Below, in pieces: positions 1 to 11,570 of a stretch of DNA of 64,000 nucleotides. Source of the stretch: Bathymodiolus brooksi. Taxonomy: Eukaryota > Mollusca > Bivalvia > Mytilida > Modiolidae. The stretch is from contig OY804579.1 of NCBI GenBank assembly GCA_963680875.1, positions 35,759,804 to 35,823,803 of the forward strand, given 5' to 3'. Each line of letters starts with the position of its first letter. Position 1 is the stretch's first letter. Under the pieces are notes generated by a model that saw only the letters and a list, made by a program, of their open reading frames with translations, ran no database searches and was not told where the DNA came from. Both the position numbers and the translations under genes were made by a program.

Positions 1-480
1 AATAAATGAGCAATCTTTATAGATGACCTTCCGAGGATGCTTCCTACAAAGTTTCGATTCATTTGGCCAAGTGGTTTCAGAGGAGAAGATTTTTTAGAAA
101 TCAACCAATCAGAAACATGAATTTCCTGTGGTGGCCATGTTTGTTAACAGATCAGGACGAAATGAGCAATCTTTATAGAGGACATGATATAGATGCTTCC
201 TACCAAGTTTCGGTTCATTTGGCCAAGCGGTTTCAGAGGAGAAGATTTAATAAAATTGGCCAATCAGAAACAAGAATTGCCTATGGCGGCCATGTTTGTT
301 AATGGATCGGGACAAAATGAGCAATTTTTAGAGAGGACCTTCCATAGATGCTTCCTACCAAATTTCACTTCATTTGTCTGAGAGGTTTCAGAGGAGAAGA
401 TTAAAATGTGAAAAGTTAAGGGACGAAGGCGCCAAGTGATGGCAAAAGCTCACATTGCCTTTGGCAAGGTGAGCTAAAAA
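1..480 (+). repeat. 154-bp monomer array with 3' terminal hairpin
   Basis: About three copies of the monomer that recurs at 7.6-9.8 kb, recognised by the order: 'TTTCAGAGGAGAAGATT', 'CCAATCAGAAAC', 'GGCCATGTTTGTTAA', 'GGACGAAATGAGCAATC', 'GAGGACCTTCCATAGATGC'. The 5' end lies outside the window. The right end is the family's 3' terminus: 'GCCAAGTGATGGC' (431-443), outer stem CTCAC/GTGAG (449-453/469-473), inner stem TTGCC/GGCAA (455-459/463-467), then CTAA (474-477). The short open frames here are repeat translations, not genes. Confidence 0.85.
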
Positions 481-1113
481 AGCTTGGCTACTGGTATTTT
501 ATTTTTTTACCCTCTATTTTCTATTCATAGAAACAGTAGTCATGTTGGCTGGATTATCAGATAAAATTTTAAAAGTACATCAAAGGATGACTTCTCAGGA
601 CATGCTTGGTTCAAATTGGCTGGTCGTATTAAAGAACATATTTCAAAAAGTTTAGACAGACAGACCATTGACAATAGGACCCATGTGATTGCAATTGCAA
701 CAACTCACATGGTCCAGATGATTAGCAATATAAAAAATCCTTCTATATGTGGTACATCTCAAAGCCATCTTTTTGCCAACATTTTGGGGGATATGTTTCT
801 CTTCTGTCATTAAAAATAGCTTTAATACTAATCTTTTGACATTTAACATCAATTAATATCTTCTTTATATGATGTCAGTTGAACTGACAGAATTGTTCGA
901 TGATAAACAGTGCGGTATTACCCGGTAGTTTGATTGTTGAAAGATACCAGTACTTGGACCAAAATAAAAACTCCAACATTCCACAAGTCAATCACAAGGA
1001 ATATTTACATACACAACCTTGTTTTTATATGACAAGAAGTTGTGAATGAAATGGTAGGTAAAGTAAATAAATACAGCTGTACCTTTTTTGTTGTTATATA
1101 CTCTCAATGAATG
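481..1113. other. A+T-rich interval without recognisable gene
   Basis: I see no coding pattern, RNA gene or clear repeat here. Two short antiparallel open frames at 616-852 overlap one another and have no recognisable motif. Confidence 0.5.
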
Positions 1114-1523
1114 CCAGACAACTCGTCCCACGGACAACTCGGACCGAGACAAGTCGGCCCGTAAGTGAGGACAAGTCGGCCCGTAAGTGAGGACAAGTCG
1201 GCCCGTAAGCGAGGACTAGTCGTCCTGTATGTTAAGACAACTCGGACCGTATTATTGTTTTATAATATTGTTCAATATTTATATGTGAATAATTATTGAT
1301 TTATTTAAAAGACAATTATTATCTTTTAGTGAAAATGAATTATTTATTAAATGATAATATTAAGTGACCAAAAATGTGATTAGGACATGATTTTGTTCTC
1401 ATAACATGGTCTATTACGTATCATTTACAGGAATAAAATTAATATAAAAAATTAAAAATAAATAATTTAGGAAAAAAATATTTAGAGCTTATAAATTATG
1501 AAATTTCATATAAGCATTATGTA

Positions 1524-2167
1524 TTATTTTTTGTTTGTATAAGCTTCATGGTTGTTGGAAACACCTTGTGAATCAAGAGATTTTGAAAGTTCAAAAGCCT
1601 CTTTCAATAATGGATTTAAATTGTCAGTATGTAGTCTGGCAAGATATAAAATTGCTTGCGAATTAATAAAATTTTCAACAGGAAATCTACCAAGTTCTGC
1701 TCTCACTCCTATATTTGAGGAAGTCTTCTTTGTTCCCAGGAGATGCTTACAACAAATCCAGTGAACTTTTCGAAGGGGGTTCTATCAATAAAAGTGAAAT
1801 GGTCCATGTTACCATTTCTTAGTATAGCTCTTTGCTTTGCCCTATGGTAAACAAGAAAATAATCCATAAAAGATATTTTAGAATTGTAGGTCAAAATAGG
1901 TCTAACCAAACATATTAAGTTTATTAACACTAGACTATCTATCACAATCCTTGAAATGAAGTTGCACATACAGTCATCTGTCAAACGTTTTGGGAAACGT
2001 AAAAAAAAACATATTTTATCAAAAAAATATTGTGAAGTCATTTCTGGATAGATTTTAACAACTTTTACACCAAAACATTCGGAATTATCTATATTTTGTT
2101 TGTTTATTTGCTCATTATGTTTATATGAGCGGTTTTTATTTGTACATAATTTTTCCATTATTGTCAA
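1524..2167 (-). pseudogene. Element-internal reading frame, two frameshifted pieces
   Basis: Two abutting minus-strand frames: 152 codons (2167-1709) and then 60 codons in a different frame (1706-1524). The first ends at TAG just before the second opens, so a frameshift probably separates parts of one protein. The upstream piece contains 'NSECFGV' and 'PEMTS'; the downstream piece contains 'AILYLARLHTDNLNP'. The first ~65 codons lie in the palindrome arm at 1965-2190, and a degenerate version of the same peptide lies at 56005-56275, which supports a former coding role. I do not recognise the family. By position inside the TIRs it would be an element-encoded protein. Confidence 0.4.
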
Positions 2168-2440
2168 TTTTTAGGATTTATTTTTACTTGAAATACATAG
2201 GAAAATCAAATTTTATTTGTTGTGTTTAAATTATGTACAAATAAAAATCACTCATAACAACATAATGAGTAAATAACCAATCAAAATATAGACAATTCCA
2301 AATGTTTTGGTGTAACATTTGTAAAAATCTATCCAGAAATGACTTCACAATAATTTTTTGAAAAAAATATGGTTTTGGTTGATTATATAGGGATTTTTTT
2401 TTTTACATTTCCCAAATACTGTTGACAGATGTCAGACTGT
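1965..2440. repeat. Large internal palindrome
   Basis: The left arm (about 1965-2190) and right arm (about 2200-2440) are inverted copies. 'GAAGTCATTTCTGGATAGAT' at 2034 pairs with 'ATCTATCCAGAAATGACTTC' near 2328, 'ACACCAAAACATTCGGAATT' pairs with a matching segment near 2290, and 'ATTTGTACATAATTT' pairs with 'AAATTATGTACAAAT'. The arms are imperfect, at very roughly 85 % by eye. A third, separate copy in the left-arm orientation is at 56005-56275, so the arm is itself a dispersed repeat. Confidence 0.8.
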
Positions 2441-2637
2441 ATCTTTATGATTTTTGTCAATTTTATTAAAAAAAAAAAAGTAAAGCAACAATAATTATTG
2501 ATGGTCGGAGTATTCTTTTCATACGGTCCGGGTTGTCTTAACATACGGGCTGACTAGTCCTCGCTTACGGGCCGACTTGTGCTCGCTTACGGGCCGACTT
2601 GTCTCGGTCCGAGTTGTCCACGGGCCGAGTTGTCTGG

Positions 2638-3300
2638 TACCCCTGTCAACAACTGAAGTGAAACAGCATTTTATTATCTGATCCTACATGTAGGTACAAA
2701 CCAAACATTAATAACAGGATATCTAATATCAGCCATTACAAAAATCTATTTCTAAGTACATGTGTAATTGTCATCTTGGATTCCAAGAAAACATTAGTGT
2801 GGCGCAAGTCCATAAATAAATCGATCAATTATTCAATCAATAAATCTATCGATTGATTGACTGATTGATTGGTCATTAAATTAAATAAATCAATCAATTA
2901 TTCAATCAATCAATCTATTGATTGGTCATTGACTTCTGACCACAAGTCATCCTCTGCTACCACTTCAAGGGTTAAGGTTTTCCAGACACTTGTCGAAGGG
3001 TTTTAACGGTCAGTTTGTTATAACTGTCCAAAATCCCCCACCCCCGTTAGTCTGGTAGTCACGATATAACTGAAGAATTGCTAAATGTGACGATAAATAC
3101 CAATGACTTAACCTAACCCATCTTATTCTATTTGTATAATAAGCTTAAAACAGAATCGTACATTATGCCCCTAATACTTCTTAAGCCAACCATGTTTATC
3201 CTGAATAAGTTTCATTGATCCTGGAATCACAGATTTTTTTTTATCTTTTCATATTTCTGGTTAAAATTTACTTCAAATGAGGGTTACTCGATTAGGGTTA
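2638..3300. repeat. Non-coding interval with (TCAA)n/(TTGA)n stretch
   Basis: No gene seen. 2815-2935 is rich in 'ATCAATCAAT' and its complement 'ATTGATTGAT', so it can fold on itself. 3049-3105 resembles a decayed 3' end of the SINE family described at 52473 ('CACGATATAACTGAAGAATT'). Confidence 0.55.
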
Positions 3301-3304
3301 TGAT

Positions 3305-3550
3305 GTTAAATGCCACTTTCAACAATATTTCATTTATATCGTGGTGATCAGTTTTATTGGCGGAAGAAACCAGAGTATCCATAGAAAACCACAGACCTGC
3401 TGCAAGTCACTGACAAACTTTATTATATAATGTTGTATCGAGTGCACCTCTCCTGAGCATTGTTCGAACTCACAACGTTAGTGGTGATAGGCACTGATTG
3501 CATAGTTAGTTGCAAATCCAACTACCATATGATCATGACCTACGATGGCT
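3305..3550 (-). mobile_element. tRNA-headed SINE, minus strand
   Basis: This is the reverse complement of the SINE at 52473-52735. On the plus strand it starts with the element's 3' tail ('GCCACTTTCAACAATATTTC'), runs through 'CACTGACAAACTTTATTATA', then the degenerate box B region ('GTTCGAACTCACAACG') and 'GGTGATAGGCACTGATTGCAT...CCAACTACCATA', the head region. The promoter boxes are decayed. Confidence 0.8.
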
Positions 3551-3864
3551 TCCACTTCAAATGAGTTTTCCAAATTGATTGATTAACATCAAGTTATCAG
3601 TATTTCAGCTTTATGTATGTTGACAGTTTACCAAAGACATAGAAATTAAAAAAACAAAAACTGTTTGTGTTACATTACAGCAGCTAAACTTCATCCGTTT
3701 GTGGTACCAAAGCAGATTTGAAAAATTTTCTACATCAATTTTCCATATAAGCATAGCTTTCTTTTAATATGTACATGTGAAGAGTTATATGCTTAACTTG
3801 GTTAAACATCAAAAGAAGAATGAGTCCATAGGACTAAGATCGCCCTACTTCCAGCTAAAGTAAA
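3551..3864. other. Intervening A+T-rich DNA
   Basis: I see no gene or named repeat. Confidence 0.45.
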
Positions 3865-6800
3865 CCAGAGGCTCTCAAGAGCCTGTATCGTTCACCTGGT
3901 TATAAAAAAAACCAATTGGTTCTATGTAAAAACTATGTCCTGCAGTGGTAGTCATCTTGGAATTACGATCAACATAAAAAACACAAAGTTTGTAAAGGAC
4001 CTTCCAATGATTGATGCACAATTTAGGTTCAATCAGTGCAATAGCTTCAGAGAAGAATATATTTCTGTATTTTCCCCTGTGTTAATACTATGACCTGTGG
4101 TGGCAGCCATCTTGGATTTCCGATCGGCATAAAAAACAGAAAATTTGTAGAGGACCTTCCAATGATCATTCCTGGGCAGTTTGGTTTCAACTGTCCAAGT
4201 GGTTTCAGAGAAGAAGCGTTTTGAAACATTTTTCCCATAGGGTCCAATGTTAAACTAAGTCCTGCCGTAGCCGCCATTTTGAATTACATATCAGAACAAA
4301 AAACGTAAAGTTTGTAGAGGACCATCCAATGAACATTCATGTACAGTTTGGCTTTAATCATATTTGTAGTTTCTGAGTAGAAGGCATTTGAACATTTTCC
4401 CTTAGGGTCCAATGTTAATCTATGTATTGCGGTGGTGGCCATCTTGGATTTCCGATCGGCATAAAAAACAGATAATTTGTAGAGGACCTTCCAATGATCA
4501 TTCCTGGGCAGTTTGGTTTCAACTGTCCAAGTGGTTTCAGAGAAGAAGCATTTTGAAACATTTTTCCCATAGGGTCCAATGTTAAACTAAGTCCTGCCGT
4601 AGCCGCCATTTTGAATTTCATATCGGAACAAAAAACCTTAAGATTGTAGAGGACCATCCAATGAACATTCATGTACAGTTTGGCTTTAATCATATTTGTA
4701 GTTTCTGAGAAGAAGGCATTTGAATATTTTCCCATAGGGTCCAATGTTAATCTATGTCCTGCGGTGGCGGCCATCTTGGATTTCCGATCGGCATAAAAAA
4801 CCAAAATTTTGTAGAGGACCTTCCAATGATCATTCCTGGGCAGTTTGGTTTCAACTGTCCAAGTGGTTTCAGAGAAGAAGCATTTTGAAACATTTTTCCC
4901 ATAGGGTCCAATGTTAAACTAAGTCCTGCCGTAGCCGCCATTTTGTATTTCATACCGGAACAAAAAACGTAAAGTTTGTAGAGGGCCATCTAATGAACAT
5001 TCATGTACAGTTTGGCTTTAATCATATTTGTAGTTTCTGAGAAGAAGGCATTTGAATATTTTCCCATAGGGTCCAATGTTAATCTATGTCTTGCGGTGGC
5101 GGCCATCTTGGATTTCCGATCGGCATAAAAAACAGAAAATTTGTAGAGGACCTTCCAATGATCATTCCTGGGCAGATTGGTTTCAACTGTCCAAGTGGTT
5201 TCAGAGAAGAAGCATTTTGAAACATTTTTCCCATAGGGTCCAATGTTAAACTAAGTCCTGCCGTAGCCGCCATTTTGAATTTCATATCGGAACAAAAAAC
5301 CTTAAGATTGTAGAGGACCATTCAATGAACATTCATGTACAGTTTGGCTTTAATCGTGTTTGTAGTTTCTCAGAAGAAGGCATTTGAACATTTTCCCATA
5401 GGGTCCAATGTTAAACTAAGTCCTGCCGTAGCAGCCATTTTGAATTTCATACCGGAACAAAAAACCTAAAGTTTGTAGAGGGCCATCTAATGAACATTCA
5501 TGTACAGTTTGGCTTTAATCATATTTGTAGTTTCTGAGAAGAAGGCATTTGAATATTTTCCCATAGGGTCCAATGTTAATCTATGTCCTGTGGTGGCGGC
5601 CATCTTGGATTTCCGATCGGCATAAAAAACAGATAATTTGTAGAGGACCTTCCAATGATCATTCCTGGGCAGTTTGGTTTCAACTGTCCAAGTGGTTTCA
5701 GAGAAGAAGCATTTTGAAACATTTTTCCCATAGGGTCCAATGTTAAACTAAGTCCTGCCGTAGCCGCCATTTTGAATTTCATATCGGAACAAAAAACCTT
5801 AAGATTGTAGAGGACCATCCAATGAACATTCATGTACAGTTTGGCTTTAATCATATTTGTAGTTTCTGAGAAGAAGGCATTTGAATATTTTCCCATAGGG
5901 TCCAATGTTAATCTATGTATTGCGGTGGTGGCCATCTTGGATTTCCGATCGGCATAAAAAACAAAAAATTTGTAGAGGACCTTCCAATGATCATTCCTGG
6001 GCAGTTTGGTTTCAACTGTCCAAGTGGTTTCAGAGAAGAAACATTTTGAAACATTTTTCCCATAGGGTCCAATGTTAAACTAAGTCCTGCCGTAGCCGCC
6101 ATTTTGAATTTCATATCGGAACAAAAAACCTTAAGATTGTAGAGGACCATTCAATGAACATTCATGTACAGTTTGGCTTTAATCGTGTTTGTAGTTTCTC
6201 AGAAGAAGGCATTTGAACATTTTCCCATAGGGTCCAATGTTAAACTAAGTCCTGCCGTAGCAGCCATTTTGAATTTCATACCGGAACAAAAAACCTAAAG
6301 TTTGTAGAGGGCCATCTAATGAACATTCATGTACAGTTTGGCTTTAATCATATTTGTAGTTTCTGAGAAGAAGGCATTTGAATATTTTCCCATAGGGTCC
6401 AATGTTAATCTATGTCCTGTGGTGGCGGCCATCTTGGATTTCCGATCGGCATAAAAAACAGATAATTTGTAGAGGACCTTCCAATGATCATTCCTGGGCA
6501 GTTTGGTTTCAACTGTCCAAGTGGTTTCAGAGAAGAAGCATTTTGAAACATTTTTCCCATAGGGTCCAATGTTAAACTAAGTCCTGCCGTAGCCGCCATT
6601 TTGAATTTCATATCGGAACAAAAAACCTTAAGATTGTAGAGGACCATCCAATGAACATTCATGTACAGTTTGGCTTTAATCATATTTGTAGTTTCTGAGA
6701 AGAAGGCATTTGAATATTTTCCCATAGGGTCCAATGTTAATCTATGTATTGTGGTGGCGGCCATCTTGGATTTCCGATCGGCATAAAAAACAGAAAATTT

Positions 6801-7410
6801 GTAGAGGACCTTCCAATGATCATTCCTGGGCAGTTTGGTTTCAACTGTCCAAGTGGTTTCAGAGAAGAAGCATTTTGAAACATTTTTCCCATAGGGTCCA
6901 ATGTTAAACTAAATCCTGCCGTAGCCGCCATTTTGAATTTCATATCAGAACAAAAAACCTTAAGATTGTAGAGGACCATCTAATGAACATTCATGTACAG
7001 TTTGGCTTTAATCATATTTGTAGTTTCTGAGAAGAAGGCATTTGAACATTTTCCCATAGGGTCCAATGTTAATCTATGTCCTGCGATGGCGGCCATCTTG
7101 GATTTCCGATCGGCATAAAAAACAGTAACTTGGTAAAGGACATTCCAATGATCATTCCTGTACAGTTTGGGTTCAGTCAGTTCATTAGTTTCAGAGAAGA
7201 AAATCTTTGAAATTTCGGCCAATCAGAGCATATTATTGGCCTTGGCAGCCATATTGAATATCCGACTGGAACGAAAAACAGTAACTTTGTAGAGGACCAT
7301 CCAAGGAACATTCCTGCTAAGTTTGGTTCCAATCGGCCCAGTGGTTTCGGAGAAGAAGCTTGAAATGTGAAAAGTTTACAGACGACGGACGCCAAGTGAT
7401 GGCAACTAAA
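3865..7410 (+). repeat. ~166-bp monomer array with 829-bp higher-order period
   Basis: It opens with the family's 5' hairpin AGGCTCTCAAGAGCCT (3869-3884) and 'TGTATCGTTCACCTGG'. Two monomer types alternate: A ('CATCTTGGATTTCCGATCGG', 'CCAATGATCATTCCTGGGC') and B ('GCCATTTTGAATTTCATA', 'AATGAACATTCATGTACAG'), each ~166 bp. A monomers start near 4435, 4768, 5100, 5598, 5930, 6427, 6760 and 7090, so spacing is 332 or 497 bp. The order A-B-A-B-B' recurs with a period of about 829 bp (5598 to 6427). The end 'GACGCCAAGTGATGGCAACT' (7389-7408) lacks the usual 3' hairpin. Minus-strand frames of 76-129 codons are repeat translations containing 'LTLDPMGK'. Confidence 0.85.
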
Positions 7411-7568
7411 AAGGGAATAACTCTGGAAATATAAACCAAATTCCAACTTGACCTGCATATTGTGATCAAATACACTGTTTAATAAATTTCAAATGATTTG
7501 CATAAGCAAAACTCAAGTTATTGAGAAGAAACCCGAGACGTTTGGGTTTTTTTTGGTTTTTTTTTTTA
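7411..7568. other. Spacer between two monomer arrays
   Basis: Opens with 'AGGGAATAACTCTGG'. It resembles the DNA just after the next array's 3' end (11571-11660: 'CTTGACCT', 'AAATGATT'), so another dispersed repeat probably sits here. Confidence 0.4.
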
Positions 7569-9780
7569 ACCTTCCATAGGTGCTTCCCACCAAATATAGG
7601 TTCATTTTGGCAAAGCAGTTTCAGATAAGAAGATTTTTAGAAATTGACTAATCTAAAACAGGAATTGCCTGTGGCAGCCATGTTTGTAAATGGATCAAAA
7701 CAAATGAGTAATCTCTATAGAGGATCTTCCATATATGCTTCTTACCAAGTTTCATATCATTTGGCCAAGCGGCTTCAGAGGAAAAGCTGTTTTAGAAATT
7801 GACCAATAAGAAACAAGACTTGCCTGTGGCAGCCATATTTGTGTTAACTGAGAGGGACGAAATGAGTAATCTTTATAGAGGACCTCCCATAGATGCATCC
7901 TACAAAGTTTCGGTTCATTTGGCCAAGCGGTTTCAGAGAAGATTTTTAAAAATAGGCCAATCAGAAACAAGAATTGCCTGTGGCCACCATGTTTGTTAAT
8001 GGATCGGAACGAAATGAGCAATCGCAACAGAGGACTTTCCATAGATGCTTCCTACCAAGTTTCAGTACAAATGGTTTCAGAGGGGAAGAATCTAAAAAAT
8101 CAGCCAATCAGAAACAAGAATTGCTTGTGGCGGCCATGTTTGTTAATGGATCGGGACAGAATGAACAATCTTTATAGAGGACCTTCCATAGATGCTTCCT
8201 ACCAAGTTTCGGATCATTTGGCCAAGCGGTTTCAGAGGAGAAGATTTTTAGAAATCGACCAATCAGAAACAAAAATTGCCTGTGACGGTCATGTTTGTTA
8301 ATGAATCGGAACAAAATGAGTAATCGCTATAGAGAACCTCCCATAGATGCATCCTACAAAGTTTTGGTACATTTGACCAAGCAGTTTCAGAGGAGAAGAT
8401 TTAAAAAAATAGGCCAATCAGAAACAAGAATTGCCTATGGTGGCCATGTTTGTTAACGGATCGGAACGAAATGAGCAGTCGCAACAGAGGACTTTCCATG
8501 GATGCTTCCTACCAAGTTTCGGTACATTTGGCCAAACAGTTTCAGAGGAGAAGAATTTTTAAAATCAGCCAATCAGAAACAAAAATCGCCTGTGATGGCC
8601 ATGTCTGTTAATGGATCGGGACGGAATGAGCAATCTTTATAGAGGACCTTCCATAGATGCTTCCTACCAAGTTTCGGATCATTTGGCCAAGTGGTTTCAG
8701 AGGAGAAGATTTTTAGAAATCGACCAATCAGAAACAAGAATTGCCTGTGGTGGCCATGTTAGTTAATGGATCGGGACGAAATGAGTAATCGTTATAGAGG
8801 ACCTCCCATAGATGCATCCTACAAAGTTTCGGTACATTTGGCCAAGCAGTTTCAGAGGAGAAGATTTTTTAAAATAGGCCAATCAGAAACAAGAATTGCC
8901 TGTGGTGGCCATGTTTGTTAACAGATCGGAACGAAATGAGCAATCGCAACAGAGGATTTTCCATAGATGCTTCCTACCAAGTTTCGGTACATTTGGCCAA
9001 ACAGTTTCAGAGGAGAAGAATTTTTTAAATCAGCCAATCAGAAACAAGAATCGCCTGTGGCGGCCATGTTTGTTAATGGATCAGGACGGAATGAGCAATC
9101 TTTACAGAGGACCTTCCATAGATGCTTCCTACCAAGTTTCAGATTATTTGGCCAAGCGGTTTCATAGGAGAAGATTTTTAGAAATCGACCAATCAGAAAT
9201 AAGAATTGCCAGTGGTGGCCATGTTTGTTAATGCATCAGAACGAAATGAGCACTCTTTATAGAAGACCACCCATAGATGCTTCCTACCAAGTTTCGGTTC
9301 ATTTGGCCAAGCAGTTACAGAAGAGAAGAATCTTTAAAATCAGCCAATCAGAAACAAGAGTCGCCTGTGGTGGCCATGTTTGTTAACGGATCGGGACGAA
9401 ATGAGCAATGAGGGCCTTCCATAGATGCTTCCAATCAAGTTTCAGTTCATTTGGCTGAGGGGTTTTAGAGGCATATTTATCTGTAATTCAATTCATACAT
9501 AACTGCATTTTACTAATATCTATATTTAAATTAGAGTTATCTCCCTTTCCACAGAAAAACCGATTATTTTTTTTTTTTAAGAAAGCATACAATCATAAAC
9601 ATGAATTGCCTGTGGTGGCCATGTTTGTTAATGGATCTGGACGAAATGAGCATTCATTATAGAGGACCTTCCATAGATGCTTCCTACCAAGTTTCAGTTC
9701 ATTTGGCCCAGTGGTTTCAGAGGAGAAGATTTTTTAAAATAGGCCAATCAGAAAAAAGAATTGCCTGTGGTGGCCATGTT
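7569..9780 (+). repeat. 154-bp monomer array, left part
   Basis: About fourteen copies of the same monomer as at 1-480. The 'GGATCGGGACGAAATGAGCA' anchor falls near 7999, 8146, 8300, 8457, 8611, 8764, 8919, 9073, 9229 and 9385, about 154 bp apart. No 5' hairpin is visible. 9480-9600 is a non-monomer interruption containing a lone 'GAGTTATCTCCCTTTCC'. The array is broken at 9781 by a hAT-like insertion and resumes at 11392. Frames of 60-111 codons in it are not genes. Confidence 0.85.
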
Positions 9781-9783
9781 TCA

Positions 9784-10108
9784 CAATCGTAACTACTCGG
9801 CTATTCTCGCTACCCTGCAAATAACCTCGTATGTTAGGCATATAAATCGCACTACTTTTCACATGTCAGTTACATGAAAGTTTGATAAAGTTATATTTTT
9901 AACAATTTTCTATATTTCAATTAAAGTTTTAATTAGTTTTGCATGATTAGATTTTACTTAGTATGTCTTCCATATTGGATTTTCGTGGACTATATTTTTG
10001 TGCGGCTTAACTTAACTTAACTTCCGGCAAACAATTTAAGAAGAATTTCTACTATGTACGTACGAGGTTATTTGCAGGATAGCGAGAATGGCCGAGTAGT
10101 TACGATTG
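9784..10108. mobile_element. 325-bp MITE with 48-bp TIRs
   Basis: 9784-9831 (CAATCGTAACTACTCGG...) and 10061-10108 (...CCGAGTAGTTACGATTG) are inverted copies differing at only a few positions. Flanks CATGTTTCA and CATGTTAAA suggest a diverged 8-9-bp target duplication. It has no coding capacity. The short 'CTTAACTTAACTTAACTT' repeat at about 10007-10022 is internal. Confidence 0.85.
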
Positions 10109-10557
10109 CATGTTAAACATGCAAAATTCCTCAAGTCCGACGCCCGGGACTAGAAAATTGAAACTTCGGGCTTGCCGTTTTTCTATTTAAAAATCCCGTC
10201 GGGCATGCCTTTAATAAAATAAAAACTCCACTATTTTCTAAATGTCTTGTTTTCAATTCAAATCACATGCAAGTTTTTGTCAATCGTCTCTTTTCACTGT
10301 AAATAAGTACTAAAAAGCTATTTTAAGAACGGTAATACACATCCTGAACGGATCGATATTCCTCATGAATATTAATGAGTTCCGAATCACCTATGCCCTT
10401 CCCACATACCTATGTAAAGTCAAGCGTCGGAATAACATTGATCAATCGTATGTTTATGTTGACAACTTTTGAGTAAAATGTCGTTGCTTAATTTTAATTT
10501 TAGTCAAAAAAGCGGAAAAACGGAAAGCGAACGACGAGCCAACTGATCCTGAAACTA

Positions 10558-10815
10558 CCAGAAATAAAGATCTTAACAGTTAAGTATGATAGGGAGAAAC
10601 GAACGAGAATATTTCAAAACTCATGGATAGATAAATTTCCTTGGGTCGTCTTCGACGAGAATGCTCAGGAAATGTACTGCATGTACTGTAGAACATTTCC
10701 ACACTTGTCAGATAGGAAAGATGCCCTTACTCGGGGAACAAAAAAATTACGCAATGATGGACTTAAGTTACACGATAAACACCAGGAGCACTTGTTATGT
10801 GTCAAGCATTGGTTA
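10558..10815 (+). pseudogene. TTF-type zinc finger fragment (ZNF862/KIAA1586-like)
   Basis: The frame is open from about 10558 without a clear initiator. It encodes a Trp/Phe-rich lead-in with 'SWIDKFPWVVFDE', then the finger 'MYCMYCRTFP' (Cys-x2-Cys), then 'LHDKHQEHLLC', which supplies the His/Cys half. This order (W-L-x-K-F-P-W-x-x-Y/F-D, CxxC, then H-x(4-5)-H) is that of the TTF-type finger in ZNF862/KIAA1586-like proteins, many of which derive from hAT transposases. The frame becomes meaningless after about 10815 and no DDE or dimerisation part follows. Family assignment is from memory of the motif. Confidence 0.6.
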
Positions 10816-11391
10816 CTATTTTTTTTCCACATTGACCCTACATTTTATTCATTGAACGTCGGGTGCCTGTGGTTTAAGGAACTTGATCCCCAGGCAGCTG
10901 CCGGCCATTCACAGGCCTTTACTGACACCCCAATTCACAGGCCTTTGCTGACACCCCAATAGGCCAGTCATTATTGAAATTAGATGAAAGTCAGAGAAAA
11001 CGTCTTGAAAGTTTGTTTAATACTAAGATAAGATAAGAAAAGTTTTATTTATAGCCTGCATATTTAAATAACAACACAACACAAAAAACACAAGCCCTAG
11101 TGGACTTTTGACCGACATACTGCCTACAGTGTTGTCAAAGCTGGAAAACCATTTTCAGATTAGGAATTGATATGTGAAATACAAGTTAAAAATGGACCTG
11201 ACCTGGGTGAAAACTATTGAAATATTAATGGTTGTAAAACTTTTGCTGCATCAATTGCACAAACTTTAGTTGACAAGCAAGTCAAATTTCATCCTACAAA
11301 TTGGGACTTGGCAAATCACTGACCGGACTTGGGTTAAGAAAGTTTAAAAAGCCCTGGGCTTGGGCCTGCCCAACAAAATTTTCAACCCCTG

Positions 11392-11570
11392 TGTTTGTTA
11401 ATGTATCAGGACGAAATGAGCAATCATTATAGAGAACCTTCCATAGATGCTTCCTACCAAGTTTCAGTTCATTTGGCTGAGGGGTTTCAGAGGAGAAGAT
11501 TAAAATGTGAAAAGTTAACGGACGACGGATGCCAAAAGCTCACATTGCCTTTGGCAAGGTGAGCTAAAAA
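11392..11570 (+). repeat. 154-bp array, right part, with 3' terminus
   Basis: Resumes the interrupted monomer and ends with the same 3' structure as at 480: CTCAC, TTGCC, TTT, GGCAA, GTGAG, then CTAA. Compared with 421-480 a 9-base segment (GTGATGGCA) is missing just before the hairpin. Confidence 0.85.

Larger units (their letters stand above)
1114..2637. mobile_element. TIR DNA element with tandemly repeated termini
   Basis: The ends are inverted repeats: 1114-1250 begins CCAGACAACTCG and 2521-2637 ends CGAGTTGTCTGG. Inside each TIR a 22-bp unit built on 'ACAAGTCGGCCCGTAAG' is tandemly repeated, with three good copies on the left and two on the right, followed by a shared diverged unit (GACTAGTC) and 'GTTAAGACAAC'. 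I find no clear target duplication (left flank AATGAATG, right flank TACCCCTG). The interior holds a long palindrome (1965-2440) and a frameshifted reading frame (1524-2167). The superfamily is not identified; the structure is like a foldback or MULE-type element. Confidence 0.8.
9781..11391. mobile_element. hAT-like insertion remnant splitting the 154-bp array
   Basis: The monomer text 'GGCCATGTTT' stops at 9780 and 'TGTTTGTTAATG' resumes at 11392, so TGTTT is repeated at both edges. The right end reads 'TTTTCAACCCCTG' (reverse complement CAGGGGTTGAAAA), a CAGGGG-type end seen in hAT elements. The left edge is occupied by a separate MITE (9784-10108). A zinc-finger frame of the kind found in hAT-related proteins lies inside (10558-10815). 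Much of the element is missing. Confidence 0.55.

Noticed and set aside
4047..7222. Series of minus-strand 76-129-codon frames sharing LTLDPMGK
   Set aside because: Translations of the ~166-bp monomers; they recur only with the repeat and have no independent coding signal.
7799..9792. Overlapping 60-111-codon frames on both strands
   Set aside because: Translations of 154-bp monomers in several frames.
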